Below are positions 17,576-27,022 of a stretch of DNA of 64,000 nucleotides, piece by piece (within the stretch, counting starts at the first letter, position 1; every line of letters starts with the position of its first letter). A program made the translations under genes and the position numbers. The notes under the pieces are model-generated. The model made no database searches, was not told the DNA's origin, and saw only the letters and a list, made by a program, of their open reading frames with translations. The stretch lies in assembly GCA_023404955.1 (NCBI GenBank), contig JAEXZY010000052.1:1-64000 (forward strand), written 5' to 3'. This stretch comes from Actinomycetes bacterium (GTDB taxonomy: Bacteria > Actinomycetota > Actinomycetes > Mycobacteriales > Mycobacteriaceae).

Positions 17576-18163
17576 GTTCCCCGCCCTTCCTCGAAAGCCT
17601 CGATTCGTTACTTACCTCGGATTGAGGACGAGCAGTTTCTCCGAGAGTCTGCGACTAATCGTTCGTGCACTACGGGACGTCCGTAAACCGTGTCGATTGC
17701 TGACCTAGGTGTCGAGTGTAGGCAGCGCGCCCGCCGATCCGTGCCCTTACACTACCTTCGTGTCCATAACGGACGCATCGGTCTAGACGCGCCTGAACGG
17801 GAGGTGGCGCGAGGTCGGTGCGTGGATGCGCTGCGATGGTGGCGCGGTAGCCACCGCGCCAACATCTATTGAGGGGGGCGGTGGCCGTAATCCGCATACT
17901 GGTATCCCAGCCATGGTCTAGGCGCAGCGGCGGCGAGATACGAGCGCCCGAGCGACCCCATTACTTATCCGAAGGAACGGGGGCCGAAGTGCCGGAGGGC
18001 GTGCAAACGACAGACTGGCGCAGTGGTCAGCGTATTCATGGTCCGTGTTACCGATATCTAGCCGCGGTCTATCTCCGTGGTGTAGATCTGCGACTTGCCG
18101 CCAGGCACGCACCCTGTCGCAACGAGTACCGTCATAACACCTCAGTCAGACCCCACTCAGATA
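17576..18163. other. 588-bp divergent intergenic region
   Basis: It separates the leftward polymerase gene and the rightward GT-C gene and must carry both promoters. Short frames here (for example 17869-18171) have arginine-rich, low-complexity translations with no family resemblance and no ribosome binding site, so I call no gene. I see no strong hairpin or repeat. Confidence 0.6.
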
Positions 18164-19654
18164 ATGCTTAGGCCGTCGGCAATGAGCATGAGAGGTCAAT
18201 CAGCGGCTCTTTGCGGTGGCTTGCTGTTGGTCGCGATCGTTGTGCTCGCGCCCTACCGGAATTTCGCGGGCGACGATGCGTATATTACATTCCGTTTTGC
18301 GAGTAACCTCACCGCCGGCGCAGGCTACAGTTTCAATCCTGGCCAGCCGACCTATGGATCAACGGCGCCACTTTGGGTGCTGATGATCGCTGGTGTGAGC
18401 AAGGTCGGACTGGATGTCGTGTCAAGTGCGCACATTCTGAACTGGATATTTGCCGCCGCGCTAATTGTTCTGTTCTACAAGCTAGCTGAACGCTACCTCG
18501 GAGGCGGACTTGCACCGCCTTTGGCTGGGCTTCTTCTGATCGTGGACCCATGGTTCGTGCGATGGACAATTAGTGGACTGGAGAACGCCTTTGCATTATT
18601 CCTGTTAGTCGGAATTTTCTACTGTCAGGATCAATGGAAGAACTCTGGCCGTATCAATTGGCTGACGCCGTTGTTAGCTGCACTTGCCGGCCTGACGCGT
18701 CCTGAAATGTTGATCCTGGCTCCGCTGTTGATTATCGATATTGCGTTTACGGAAAAGCGTCGAAAACTTGCCGATTCGATGATCTTGCTGTGCGTGTATG
18801 CCGCAGTTTTACTGCCATGGTTCATATACGCGAAGAGTTCATTCGGCACGATTATTCCGAACACCGTGACGGCGAAGATGACCTCCAACCATGGTCTGGC
18901 ATTCGAACAGATTCTCCGCTACTTTCTCAGCTTCTGGTTGTTTCAGGCCATTGCGCTTGTTGTCCTCGTAGCGGTGACTCCACTTCGCCGAGCGGCTGCT
19001 GGCCACCTGAAGAAATCGCGAGGCAGATGGCTATTACCTGCTGGCTGGGGGCTCGCTCTGCCTTCGTTTTACGTACTCGGCGGGGCTCCGGTGGCTGGCC
19101 GATACATGATGCTAGCCCTGCCGGTCTATATTCTTATCGGGGTAGCGGCCTGGAAAATCGTTTGGAGGCGATATCCTAAGGCAGTAGTAGCCGGTGTGGT
19201 CGCGACAATAGCGTTTGTACTTGCTGTACAGTATCGGTATTCTTGGTATCTGACAAAGTGGCCAATGGGAATGGACCCCGATTTTATTGCAGCAGCAGAA
19301 AAACTACAAAAGGTCTCTAAGCCAGGTGACGTGGTGGCCGCTAATCAGATTGGCGTTTTGGGATACTTCTCGGGGCGAGAGGTTCTAGATACATATGGCT
19401 TGGTTTCTCCTGAAGTGTTTCCATACATAAGGGCAGGTGATGGTTCGATTTGGTCGTACGTGTGCTATCGCCGACCACAATTTCTCTTCCTATCAGAAAC
19501 TCGCCAACAATTGACAAGCGAACATCGGGCGTACGCGAACATTGAACTCATACAATCTTTCAAAGTTAGGCGAGAGGGCGCTAACGCGGCGAATGATATA
19601 CGTACCTATAACCTGTATCGAACCAATTTCGGGCCCGAGTGTAACGCACGTTGA
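18164..19654 (+). CDS. GT-C fold membrane glycosyltransferase (polyprenyl-phosphate-sugar dependent)
   Basis: The roughly 496-residue protein has about 9-11 membrane segments. After the first segment comes NFAGDDAYITFRFASNLTAG and YGSTAPLWVLMIAG: the DDAYI acidic motif of the first extracytoplasmic loop and the STAPLW motif typical of GT-C arabinosyl/mannosyl/rhamnosyltransferases. A soluble C-terminal domain of about 130 residues follows. It probably uses a decaprenyl-phosphate-linked sugar outside the membrane. The start is uncertain: ATG at 18164 or ATG at 18182; neither has a strong ribosome binding site. Confidence 0.8.
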   Translation: MLRPSAMSMRGQSAALCGGLLLVAIVVLAPYRNFAGDDAYITFRFASNLTAGAGYSFNPGQPTYGSTAPLWVLMIAGVSKVGLDVVSSAHILNWIFAAALIVLFYKLAERYLGGGLAPPLAGLLLIVDPWFVRWTISGLENAFALFLLVGIFYCQDQWKNSGRINWLTPLLAALAGLTRPEMLILAPLLIIDIAFTEKRRKLADSMILLCVYAAVLLPWFIYAKSSFGTIIPNTVTAKMTSNHGLAFEQILRYFLSFWLFQAIALVVLVAVTPLRRAAAGHLKKSRGRWLLPAGWGLALPSFYVLGGAPVAGRYMMLALPVYILIGVAAWKIVWRRYPKAVVAGVVATIAFVLAVQYRYSWYLTKWPMGMDPDFIAAAEKLQKVSKPGDVVAANQIGVLGYFSGREVLDTYGLVSPEVFPYIRAGDGSIWSYVCYRRPQFLFLSETRQQLTSEHRAYANIELIQSFKVRREGANAANDIRTYNLYRTNFGPECNAR

Positions 19655-19751
19655 TCCTAGGTTCCGCGCGCTGCCTGCGCATCCGTAGCGAATTTGTAAT
19701 TTATTGGATATTCGATGTGCTTGTCGCATCTTAGGCTGGCGAGAGAAAAAA

Positions 19752-20708
19752 ATGGCCACTGTTTCCGGTGAAATAAGCGACGGCATGACGTCTGTTTCAG
19801 TCGTGGTAGTGTCGTACAATTCGGCATCGACTATTTTGCAATGCGTTAATTCCGTGCCGGCGTCGGCAGAAGTGGTCGTCGTTGACCAAGCCTCCCGGGA
19901 CGGGAGCGCGAAGATGGTCGCAAGCGCATGTCCCAGGGCCCGGGTGATTAACGCCGGCGGAAATCGCGGGTTTGCGGCTGGTTGTAATCTGGGCGCGGCT
20001 AATGCCTCGGGTGAAGTGATCGTTTTTCTCAATCCAGATGCGTTCTTGGAAAGCGGAAGTCTCGAGAAGCTCGTAGAGGCGGCCGTACGGGAGAATGCGT
20101 TAGTTGGGCCCAAAATCCTTGATGCACGCGGGTGCGATGATACTCGAGCCAGAAATTGGTCAACGATGTCGATGGACTTGCTGACCGAGGTCGTCCCCCG
20201 TAAGTATGCAGTCGGCAAATTGGCAAGAGATATCCCAAACGACAGCCCTATTTACAAAACGGGCGGTCGAGTCCCTTATGTGCAAGGCTCTTGCATGGCC
20301 GTCCAGGCGTCCCACTTTTGGGCCGCAGGAGCTTTTGACGAGCGCTTCTTTCTTTATTACGAAGAGGAAAGTCTCGCTCGAGCACTTCAGTCAATTGACG
20401 TGCCAATGATGCTTGAGCCAAGGGCCGTAATCACGCACGCTGGGGCGGTATCAACATCTCAAAGGCGCTATTTCGCCATTAGTCAATTGTATCGGTCCCG
20501 GGCAATGTACTACTCGATTTATCAGCCCGGGATCAGAACCATTGCGTTCACGTGGTCTTTACTATTATTGCTCAAGCTGATGGCGTTAGTCACACCCTTA
20601 AGGCGCGTCGTAGGCCTGCGAGGGTATCTTGATCGTGAATGGTATGTAGCGGCCGCTTCCGGTGTGATGAGTGGACGGACTCGGCGAGTAGTAGAGCCTC
20701 CCATGTGA
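19752..20708 (+). CDS. Glycosyltransferase family 2 protein
   Basis: The 318-residue protein has the GT-A core: SVSVVVVSYNSASTILQCV, VVVVDQASRDGS, NAGGNRGFAAGCNLGAANA, VIVFLNPDAFLESG (the DxD-equivalent PDA) and VQGSCMAVQASHFWAAGAFDERFF with the acidic YYEEESLA. This is the rhamnosyltransferase-like WbbL subfamily. A hydrophobic segment near residues 255-275 suggests membrane association. ATG at 19752 follows GGCGAGAG. With RmlA and RmlD encoded in the same locus, transfer of rhamnose is plausible but not proven. Confidence 0.87.
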   Translation: MATVSGEISDGMTSVSVVVVSYNSASTILQCVNSVPASAEVVVVDQASRDGSAKMVASACPRARVINAGGNRGFAAGCNLGAANASGEVIVFLNPDAFLESGSLEKLVEAAVRENALVGPKILDARGCDDTRARNWSTMSMDLLTEVVPRKYAVGKLARDIPNDSPIYKTGGRVPYVQGSCMAVQASHFWAAGAFDERFFLYYEEESLARALQSIDVPMMLEPRAVITHAGAVSTSQRRYFAISQLYRSRAMYYSIYQPGIRTIAFTWSLLLLLKLMALVTPLRRVVGLRGYLDREWYVAAASGVMSGRTRRVVEPPM

Positions 20709-20740
20709 TAATGCCGAGATAGGACGTTTAACAATGTGGT

Positions 20741-20757
20741 GATCACGATCGGTGATC
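20741..20757. promoter_or_regulatory. Palindromic operator-like site
   Basis: GATCAC and GTGATC form perfect 6-bp arms around a 5-bp GATCG centre. It lies 33 bp after the GT2 gene and about 340 bp before the methyltransferase start. It could bind a dimeric regulator, but no regulator gene is adjacent. Confidence 0.3.
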
Positions 20758-20984
20758 GAGCCTTTGCTGAGCTGATGAAGCTGTGTGTGTACGGAAGGAA
20801 TGTGCGAGACAATTGAACAAGAGATACGCGCGCACCGTAATTGTGTTCCCCCGCCTGAGGGCAATCGCGAAGAGGTTTCAAGCTTGACCGTGCACATGCG
20901 CCAAATTAAACAATACGCTGGCCGCGTTATGGAAACCTCAAAATGGCGGTAGGGTCCGGCAACAGATGTGGTCGGTACTCCTAG

Positions 20985-21012
20985 TTGGCTTAACTTAAAG
21001 TGTCTGTATCAT
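20985..21012 (+). promoter_or_regulatory. Possible promoter of the methyltransferase gene
   Basis: A -35-like TTGGCT (20985-20990), a 16-bp spacer and a good -10 hexamer TATCAT (21007-21012). Transcription would begin near 21019, which supports the GTG start at 21080 rather than the in-frame GTG at 21017. Confidence 0.4.
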
Positions 21013-21079
21013 ATGTGTGTGCTGGGCTTCCGCGCAGAATAGATTGCTCTCAGGTTGCTGGACGGTGGTTGGAATTGCT

Positions 21080-22036
21080 GTGTTCACACTAGATGACCTT
21101 ATTGAACAGAACTTATTGATTTGTCCTGTTTGCTCTTCTCCGCTGAACCAGCATGAAGACAGGTGGCTGTGCTCGAGCGGGGCCTGTCGTCATTCATCGC
21201 AATCGTTCCTGTTGATCGATGATATGCCTGTCCTTGTCGATTTCGAGAACAGCATTCTCGAGCAAGGCAAGCTCATCGCAACTGGTGGGAGCTCGGAGGT
21301 GCGACGTTCACGACTTCAGCGCGCCCGGTCGCGCCTGGTGAATCGGCGTAACGACGTGGCAGAGCGAGCAGTGTCAACGATGGAGCGAATGCTTCTCGAG
21401 GACTGGGCGCAGGTGCGGCGACCGCGAATCCTCGTTGTGGGCGGCGGTACCATCGGGTCTGGTTTAGAAAATCTATACCGAAATCCTGCCGTCGATCTCT
21501 TGGGATTTGACGTATACGTCAGCCCCTTTATCCAGTTTGTGGCTGACGGACATTCGATCCCACTGGCGGATGGTTCAATGGACGGCGTCGTAGTGCAGGC
21601 GGTTCTAGAGCATGTGCTCGATCCCGCGCTCGTTGTCGCGGAAATTTATCGCGTTCTTCGTGACGGGGGAATTGTCTATTCGGACACGCCTTTCATGCAG
21701 CAGGTGCACGAGGGGCCTTTCGATTTCACCCGTTTCACGGAAAGTGGTCATAGATACCTGTTCAAGCGGTTTCAGAGGATCGATTCCGGTGTTGTGGCGG
21801 GTCCGGGTTCGTCGCTCCTGTGGTCGATTCGGTATTTCGTGCGTGCGCTGACTCGATCTATGCGAGCCGGCGAGATTGTTGGTCTAGCCTTTTTTTGGCT
21901 TGTTCACCTGGACCGACTACTCGATTCGAAGCATTCAGTCGACGGCGCTAACAGCGTATTTTTTCTCGGTCTGAAACATCAGCATCGACTTGAGGGAACA
22001 GACATAGTCGCGCACTATCTAGGAGGACTTGCCTGA
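21080..22036 (+). CDS. SAM-dependent methyltransferase with N-terminal zinc-ribbon-like segment
   Basis: The 318-residue protein begins with a Trm112-like segment holding four cysteines (LICPVCSSPL and RWLCSSGACRH), then a class I methyltransferase fold: RILVVGGGTIGSGLENLY (motif I), DLLGFDVYVSP, DGHSIPLADGSMDGVVVQAV and LEHVLDPALVVAEIYRVLRDGG. It probably methylates a sugar or a glycan end; O-methyl sugars are common in mycobacterial glycans. GTG at 21080 has TTGGA upstream. It converges with a GT4 gene, 11 bp apart. The exact acceptor cannot be inferred. Confidence 0.83.
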   Translation: MFTLDDLIEQNLLICPVCSSPLNQHEDRWLCSSGACRHSSQSFLLIDDMPVLVDFENSILEQGKLIATGGSSEVRRSRLQRARSRLVNRRNDVAERAVSTMERMLLEDWAQVRRPRILVVGGGTIGSGLENLYRNPAVDLLGFDVYVSPFIQFVADGHSIPLADGSMDGVVVQAVLEHVLDPALVVAEIYRVLRDGGIVYSDTPFMQQVHEGPFDFTRFTESGHRYLFKRFQRIDSGVVAGPGSSLLWSIRYFVRALTRSMRAGEIVGLAFFWLVHLDRLLDSKHSVDGANSVFFLGLKHQHRLEGTDIVAHYLGGLA

Positions 22037-22047
22037 CGCCACCACGA

Positions 22048-23178
22048 TTAACCCACCGCCCTGGCCCGCCTTTTTCTCTCTGTAACAGTTGTGTACATTT
22101 CGTCAATTTTTTGAGCGAGGGCCTCGACCGAGTACATGCAGACAACTCTTTGGTGAGCATTTAATCCGAGAATCCGACGACCGGTAGAATCTGTAGCAGC
22201 TTCCATGAGAGCTTCTTCTAGGCGCTCTTGATCGCCGGGGGGAATCAGGAGGCCGGCGTTTTCTCCGATCATTTCAGGGATTCCTCCCACCTCCGTCGCT
22301 ATAACGCACAGCCCCTTCGCCATCGCTTCGAGGATCGCCATGGGTTGGCCCTCGTTTTCTGATGGCAGGACGAGAACATCAGCTCTGTCGAGTAGGTGCT
22401 GGGCTTCCCGCCTAGATAGCCACCCGACTACCTCTACGGTCGAAGTGGCCCCTAACTCCTCGACGACCCGCCTCGCGCGTTCAACCTCGCCATCACCTGC
22501 CATGATGAGTCGGACGCTGATGTCTGCCGGCAAAGATGCCAATAGGTTCGCCCACGCATTTAGCAGCGAAAAGGCTCCCTTGCGCTCGCCTATCTGCCCG
22601 AGGAAGGCGAACGTGACGGGGCCTTCGTGTGCCACCCCGATAGAGCGTTCTGGCTGCACAGCATTGGGCAAGACGACCACCTGAGAGAGGGGGGCAAGTG
22701 CGCGTATGCGGTCGGCCCATACATTGCCTAGTGCCGCCACAACATCGGCTCGCTCAAGGGTGCGTCTGATGAAATGGCGACCAAGGGATGATGCGCTATC
22801 GGCGAAGATATGGAAACTGGATCCATGAATGTGAATTATCACCGGCGTGCGGATTGCGAAACAGGTCCAGGCCAGAATCGCTTTCCTAAAGAAACTGCCC
22901 TTCTGAGATACATGGAGATGAACGACATCAGGCCTATTAGCTAGAAGACGAATTGCAAATTCTACAAGCGCAAATCCAAAAATTACAAGGCGTCGAAGGG
23001 TGTGCCCGTTGTCGTGCGTCCAAATGATGCGAATATGCCAATCGGACCATAATTGTGTCTCCCGCATCGTGCTGACGAAGCTGGCCATTCCACCCTTGGC
23101 TGACGTTGATGCCCACAGAGCGTTTCTTTTCGTCACATCGCCCACAGATCTGAAAGGGAAGTGGTTTGCACCATCCAT
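22048..23178 (-). CDS. Glycosyltransferase family 4 protein
   Basis: The 376-residue protein has an N-terminal acceptor domain with KGGMASFVSTMRETQLW and VVHLHVSQKGSFFRK, and a C-terminal donor domain with TFAFLGQIGERKGAFSLLNA, RLIMAGDGEVERAR, VVGWLSRREAQHLLDRADV and the EX7E-type motif ENEGQPMAILEAMAKGL. This is a complete retaining GT-B enzyme. It is six bp downstream of another GT4 gene on the same strand, in an operon with rmlD and rmlA. Its donor could be dTDP-rhamnose or a GDP sugar; the sequence does not decide. Confidence 0.9.
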   Translation of the reverse strand: MDGANHFPFRSVGDVTKRNALWASTSAKGGMASFVSTMRETQLWSDWHIRIIWTHDNGHTLRRLVIFGFALVEFAIRLLANRPDVVHLHVSQKGSFFRKAILAWTCFAIRTPVIIHIHGSSFHIFADSASSLGRHFIRRTLERADVVAALGNVWADRIRALAPLSQVVVLPNAVQPERSIGVAHEGPVTFAFLGQIGERKGAFSLLNAWANLLASLPADISVRLIMAGDGEVERARRVVEELGATSTVEVVGWLSRREAQHLLDRADVLVLPSENEGQPMAILEAMAKGLCVIATEVGGIPEMIGENAGLLIPPGDQERLEEALMEAATDSTGRRILGLNAHQRVVCMYSVEALAQKIDEMYTTVTERKRRARAVG

Positions 23179-23184
23179 TGCATC

Positions 23185-24354
23185 TCAGCAACCCTCTGTT
23201 GCAACTCGTACAATGGCTTGCGTCGCCAAGCTCACGCTTTTTTCCAGGCTGAATTCTTGCTCTACTCGTTTCCTCGCAGCTCGTCCAAAGCGGGCCGCTA
23301 ACGCCCTGTCGTGGAGCAGTGTTGTAATATGCGATGCCAGTAGTCGGCTGTCTCCTATGGGTACAAGAAACCCTGTCGCGCCATGCTCCAACATTTCGGC
23401 GACGCCGCCCACAGAAGTGCATACGGCTGGGCGACCGGATGCCATCGCTTCCAAAAGCGCCATTGGAAAGCATTCGACGGTCGAAGATGATAATGCAAAT
23501 ATATCGCATGCGTTCAGAAAGCGATGCACGTCGCTTCGCATACCTGTAAATATGACATTACCCGACAGCTGGAGATTTTTGGTCTGTGTCTCAAGGTAGG
23601 GTCGCATCTCCCCATCGCCGATAATGAGGAACTTCGCTCTGGGAAAGCGCTCCGAAACAACTTTTGCAGCACGCAAGAGCGTCATGTGATCTTTCTCGCG
23701 TCGGAGTGCTGCAACAATGGCAATGATTGGATCCCCCTGGTCGATGTCGAACTCTGAGAGAACGCTACGATCCGCGTTAACCTTAAACTGTGTCGGATCG
23801 ACGCCGTTATGAATTATGGTAATTTTCTGAGTATTCTGGTGCAGCTCTTTTATCATATAGGCCCGCTGCGTTTCGGCGACTCCAAAATATGCTGACCTCC
23901 AGCGATCGAGAAAACGATCGAGAAATTGCTTGGTCCGCGAACGCGGCTGAATATCGCCGTTGTTGTGAACCCATATAACAGTTTTTGCTCCTACCAAGCG
24001 AGCTACAAGGGTTGCGAATACCTCAGCGTTGTATCCACGAGCGATAAAAACGTCCGGGCGCTCTCTGCACGCCAGCTTCGTGAGCGACATGAGCGCCCGA
24101 ACAGCGTTACTTCTGCCGCTCAGCTCAAGAGCTTGCGCTGGTATTTCGGCCGCCTGCAGGGTGGCGAACAGACTGCCCTTCTCCCCGATGCAAACAAGGC
24201 TCGCGTTAATCGTGGCCGGGTCTAAATGCGGGAGCAGTGTAGTTACGTGCCTCTCGGCACCTCCAACTCTAAGGTCAGGCACTACGAAGATTGCCCGGAT
24301 AGGCCTGTTCAACGATTTTCTGTCCGGTGGCCGGCGGGTGCTTCTACCGAACAT
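23185..24354 (-). CDS. Glycosyltransferase family 4 protein
   Basis: The 389-residue protein has the classic N-terminal loop VVPDLRVGGAERHVTTLLPH, then VIWVHNNGD, IIHNGVDPTQF, the donor-binding IVAALRREKDHMTLLRA, KFLIIGDGEMRPYLE, FTGMRSDVHRFLNACDIF and the EX7E region STVECFPMALLEAMASGRP. All motifs for a retaining GT-B enzyme are present. The ORF start overlaps the 3' end of rmlD by 11 bp, so it is translationally coupled to rhamnose synthesis, making a rhamnosyltransferase plausible. Confidence 0.9.
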   Translation of the reverse strand: MFGRSTRRPPDRKSLNRPIRAIFVVPDLRVGGAERHVTTLLPHLDPATINASLVCIGEKGSLFATLQAAEIPAQALELSGRSNAVRALMSLTKLACRERPDVFIARGYNAEVFATLVARLVGAKTVIWVHNNGDIQPRSRTKQFLDRFLDRWRSAYFGVAETQRAYMIKELHQNTQKITIIHNGVDPTQFKVNADRSVLSEFDIDQGDPIIAIVAALRREKDHMTLLRAAKVVSERFPRAKFLIIGDGEMRPYLETQTKNLQLSGNVIFTGMRSDVHRFLNACDIFALSSSTVECFPMALLEAMASGRPAVCTSVGGVAEMLEHGATGFLVPIGDSRLLASHITTLLHDRALAARFGRAARKRVEQEFSLEKSVSLATQAIVRVATEGC

Positions 24355-25294
24355 GATGTCCAGTGTTACTGTTGCCTGCTCGGCCTAACGCATGATCGCG
24401 CACGTAGTCGGCGATCAACTCGTGTGCGGGAGCTGGCTCGTACCCTGAACCAATTATCTTGTCGAGATCCAATGCGCCGTTTCTTGGTCTGGGTGCAAAT
24501 GGTCCGCTGACTGTCTTGAGATACTGGCGGGTTTCAACGGGCGATATACGAGAGACGCAATGCCCGGCGATCGAGAAGACGTGTTGCGCGACGTCGGCCC
24601 AGGTGATCACGGGTCCGGACGACGACACATTATAAGTGCCGAAAGCGCACTGTTTTTCAAGCAGATGGTGGATAGCCTCTGCAAGCTGTGACGTGAAGGT
24701 AAGGCGACCCCACTGATCGTTCACGACGTTAGGGTCCACGCCCCGTTCCGCGAGCGACAGCATCGTGCGGATGAAATTGTTGCCGTCACCGATAACCCAT
24801 GAAGTTCGAACAACGTAGTGGCGTCGCACAGTGGCAACGATCATATCCGCTGCTGCCTTCGTCTGGCCGTACACCCCGAGCGGGCAAACTGCATCGTCTT
24901 CTCGGTAGGGCCTTTCCGATATGCCATCAAATACGTAATCGCTGGATATTTGCACCAGTGTAATGCTGTTCGTGGCGGCGATGCGTGCAAGTGATGCTGT
25001 TGCGGCGACATTGGTGGCCCAGCATTCGGCTCGTCCTCGAGGAGTCTCTGCTCGGTCAACCGATGTAAAAGCTGCAGCGTTAATTATCGTACCGTATTCG
25101 TCCCATGCCCGTGCGGATTCCAGTCTGTCGGCGATGAGAGCAAGGTCTTGACGTCCGGCAAACTCAGCGCGGGGATCTCGCGCGTACTTACGTCGCAGCG
25201 CACGGCCCAATTGCCCATCTGCGCCCAAGATAAGAATTTTCCTGCGCTCGCCTGAAAGGCCGCTAGCAGGGGTTGGGCTCGACAAAGGCCTCAT
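24344..25294 (-). CDS. rmlD: dTDP-4-dehydrorhamnose reductase (locus copy)
   Basis: The 316-residue protein is an extended short-chain dehydrogenase. It has ILILGADGQLGRALRR (NADPH-binding), NAAAFTSVDRAE, LVQISSDYVFDG and the catalytic YGQTK tyrosine/lysine pair, followed by VVRTSWVIG. It reduces dTDP-4-keto-L-rhamnose to dTDP-L-rhamnose. A second, more divergent RmlD is encoded at 45728-46585 in the conserved wbbL operon, so this copy belongs to the polysaccharide locus. Its start overlaps the rmlA stop by four bases. The rmlB and rmlC genes are not in the window. Confidence 0.9.
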   Translation of the reverse strand: MRPLSSPTPASGLSGERRKILILGADGQLGRALRRKYARDPRAEFAGRQDLALIADRLESARAWDEYGTIINAAAFTSVDRAETPRGRAECWATNVAATASLARIAATNSITLVQISSDYVFDGISERPYREDDAVCPLGVYGQTKAAADMIVATVRRHYVVRTSWVIGDGNNFIRTMLSLAERGVDPNVVNDQWGRLTFTSQLAEAIHHLLEKQCAFGTYNVSSSGPVITWADVAQHVFSIAGHCVSRISPVETRQYLKTVSGPFAPRPRNGALDLDKIIGSGYEPAPAHELIADYVRDHALGRAGNSNTGHHVR

Positions 25295-26157
25295 CCGGTT
25301 TTCAGGAGATTAACGAGATACGATCCGTACCCGGACTTCATCAATGGTGCGGCTAACGCCGCTAATTGCTCGTCGGTTATGTAACCTTGCCGCCAAGCTA
25401 TTTCTTCGGGAACTGCAATTCGCATACCGGTGCGGCGTTCTATCGTACGAACGTAATCTGCTGCATCTGTCATTTGGTCGAACGTGCCGGTGTCTAACCA
25501 CGCGGTGCCCCTTGGCAAGGGGTGGACCTGGAGACGTCCCTCGTTGAGGTAGATCTGATTAATGTCTGTTATCTCGTACTCACCTCGGGGACTCGGCTTG
25601 AGTTTACGTGCGATGTCGATCACATGGTTGTCGTAAAAATACAAGCCTGGTACCGCAAAGCTGCTTCTTGGCTTCAGTGGTTTTTCCTCAAGTGATATAG
25701 CCGCACCTGAACTGTCAAATTCGATCACCCCATACGCGGATGGGTCAGATACCCGATACGCAAAGATTGCGCCGCCGTCGATGTCGGTGAATCGTCTCAA
25801 TTGTCGGCCCAGGCCAGGGCCATGAAGCAAGTTGTCGCCGAGGATCAGCGAGACGGGGCCATCCCCGATAAATTTTGCTCCTATCGTGAATGCTTGGCCT
25901 AGACCGTCGGGCGACGGTTGCTGGGCGTAACCGATCGAGATGCCTAATCGCGTACCGTCGCCGAGCAGCCGCTTGAACGAGTCGGCGTCTTGGGGGGTAG
26001 TGATCACTAGGATGTCCCGAATGCCCGCAAGCATGAGCGTCGAAAGTGGGTAGTACACCATCGGTTTGTCGTACACGGGAACTAACTGCTTCGATACGCT
26101 AAGTGTAACGGGGTGCAGTCGCGACCCAGAGCCCCCGGCTAAAATTATCCCCCTCAC
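25291..26157 (-). CDS. rmlA: Glucose-1-phosphate thymidylyltransferase (locus copy)
   Basis: The 288-residue protein has the nucleotidyltransferase signature RGIILAGGSGSRLHPVT, then SKQLVPVYDKPMVYYPLSTL, GYAQQPSPDGLGQAF, LILGDNLLHG, the sugar-binding EEKPLKPRS and TAWLDTGTFDQM. It makes dTDP-glucose, the first step to dTDP-rhamnose. GTG at 26157 is chosen because family members begin at RGIILAGG; a TTG at 26175 would add six residues. It is the first gene of the leftward rmlA-rmlD-GT4-GT4 operon. Confidence 0.93.
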   Translation of the reverse strand: MRGIILAGGSGSRLHPVTLSVSKQLVPVYDKPMVYYPLSTLMLAGIRDILVITTPQDADSFKRLLGDGTRLGISIGYAQQPSPDGLGQAFTIGAKFIGDGPVSLILGDNLLHGPGLGRQLRRFTDIDGGAIFAYRVSDPSAYGVIEFDSSGAAISLEEKPLKPRSSFAVPGLYFYDNHVIDIARKLKPSPRGEYEITDINQIYLNEGRLQVHPLPRGTAWLDTGTFDQMTDAADYVRTIERRTGMRIAVPEEIAWRQGYITDEQLAALAAPLMKSGYGSYLVNLLKTG

Positions 26158-26464
26158 GGAGTCATCTTTGCACAAGCTGATTGAGATGGCCCTGCTAGCG
26201 CTTGTGCGCAGATCTACTTCCGACGTTACGCGGAAAAGCTTAGTGGACGGGAAGCTGTGTCCGCCTAACTTGGCGCGTCGGGAGCCTATATCCCAGACGA
26301 GACTTTAGCGGTGAGACGCTCGATGCTTGCGCCCGAGCTGCTTTGTCCCGGCCGGTGAAAAAGCGGGGCGAGTGATGGGCGAGGGTTGGCTTGATCGCAG
26401 GTTCCTACCCGCATACTTCCCTGACGCCGATACGATTAGCCGTGTACTTGGCGGCCTGCACACG

Positions 26465-27022
26465 ATGAAGGAGCCTGATCTGCACGTTCTTTTTGTCTGT
26501 ACAGGCAACATTTGCCGCTCACCGATTGCCGAGCGGCTCGCCGCCGCTACCGTCCTAGGAGCTGACGCACCTCAGATAACGGTTTCAAGTGCCGGGGTCC
26601 GGGCAGTGGTAGGGCACCCGATTCATCCGAGTGCTGCACTCGTGTTAGAGGGCATGGGCGGCCAGTCAGAGAACTTCGCTGCGCGTCAGTTCACTCCCAG
26701 GATTGGCGCGGGTGCGGATCTGATTGTTGCCATGGCGGTTAAGCATCGAGACACGGTTCTGCAGCATGCTCCTGCGCTGTTTCGCCGCACCTTCACGATG
26801 TCCGAGCTAACCATCCTGGTGGGCGAGCTGGGTGTGACAACAATCGCCGATCTATCGGGGCTGCGAGCGCATGTTCCGCAGCGGGAGCTGGTTGACGTCG
26901 CAGACCCCATCGGACGGGACCTCTCGACTTTTCAAGAGGTTGGTGAACAGATTGCCGCAGCTCTACCGTCACTGCTCAAATTCTGCGGAGGGTGTGTCGC
27001 TGCTGAGCCAGGTCAACGGTAG
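26465..27022 (+). CDS. Low-molecular-weight protein tyrosine phosphatase (Wzb-like)
   Basis: The 185-residue protein begins with the P-loop LFVCTGNICRSPIAERL, where Cys12 and Arg18 form the CX5R catalytic loop, and has a late acidic DPIG segment (VDVADPIGRD) that can supply the general acid. In polysaccharide loci such phosphatases dephosphorylate the Wzc-type tyrosine kinase; the fused kinase at 8010 is the likely substrate. ATG at 26465 is chosen because the P-loop then starts near residue 9, as usual; longer in-frame starts lie upstream to 26327. It is divergent from rmlA. Confidence 0.83.
   Translation: MKEPDLHVLFVCTGNICRSPIAERLAAATVLGADAPQITVSSAGVRAVVGHPIHPSAALVLEGMGGQSENFAARQFTPRIGAGADLIVAMAVKHRDTVLQHAPALFRRTFTMSELTILVGELGVTTIADLSGLRAHVPQRELVDVADPIGRDLSTFQEVGEQIAAALPSLLKFCGGCVAAEPGQR

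Larger units (their letters stand above)
20709..21079. other. 371-bp AT-rich intergenic region upstream of the methyltransferase gene
   Basis: No gene is supported. It holds a 17-bp perfect-armed palindrome (20741-20757) and a possible promoter (20985-21012), both listed separately. The rest shows no repeat or coding pattern. Confidence 0.55.

Noticed and set aside
17869..18171. A 100-codon frame in the polymerase/GT-C intergenic region
   Set aside because: No ribosome binding site, atypical composition and no family resemblance.
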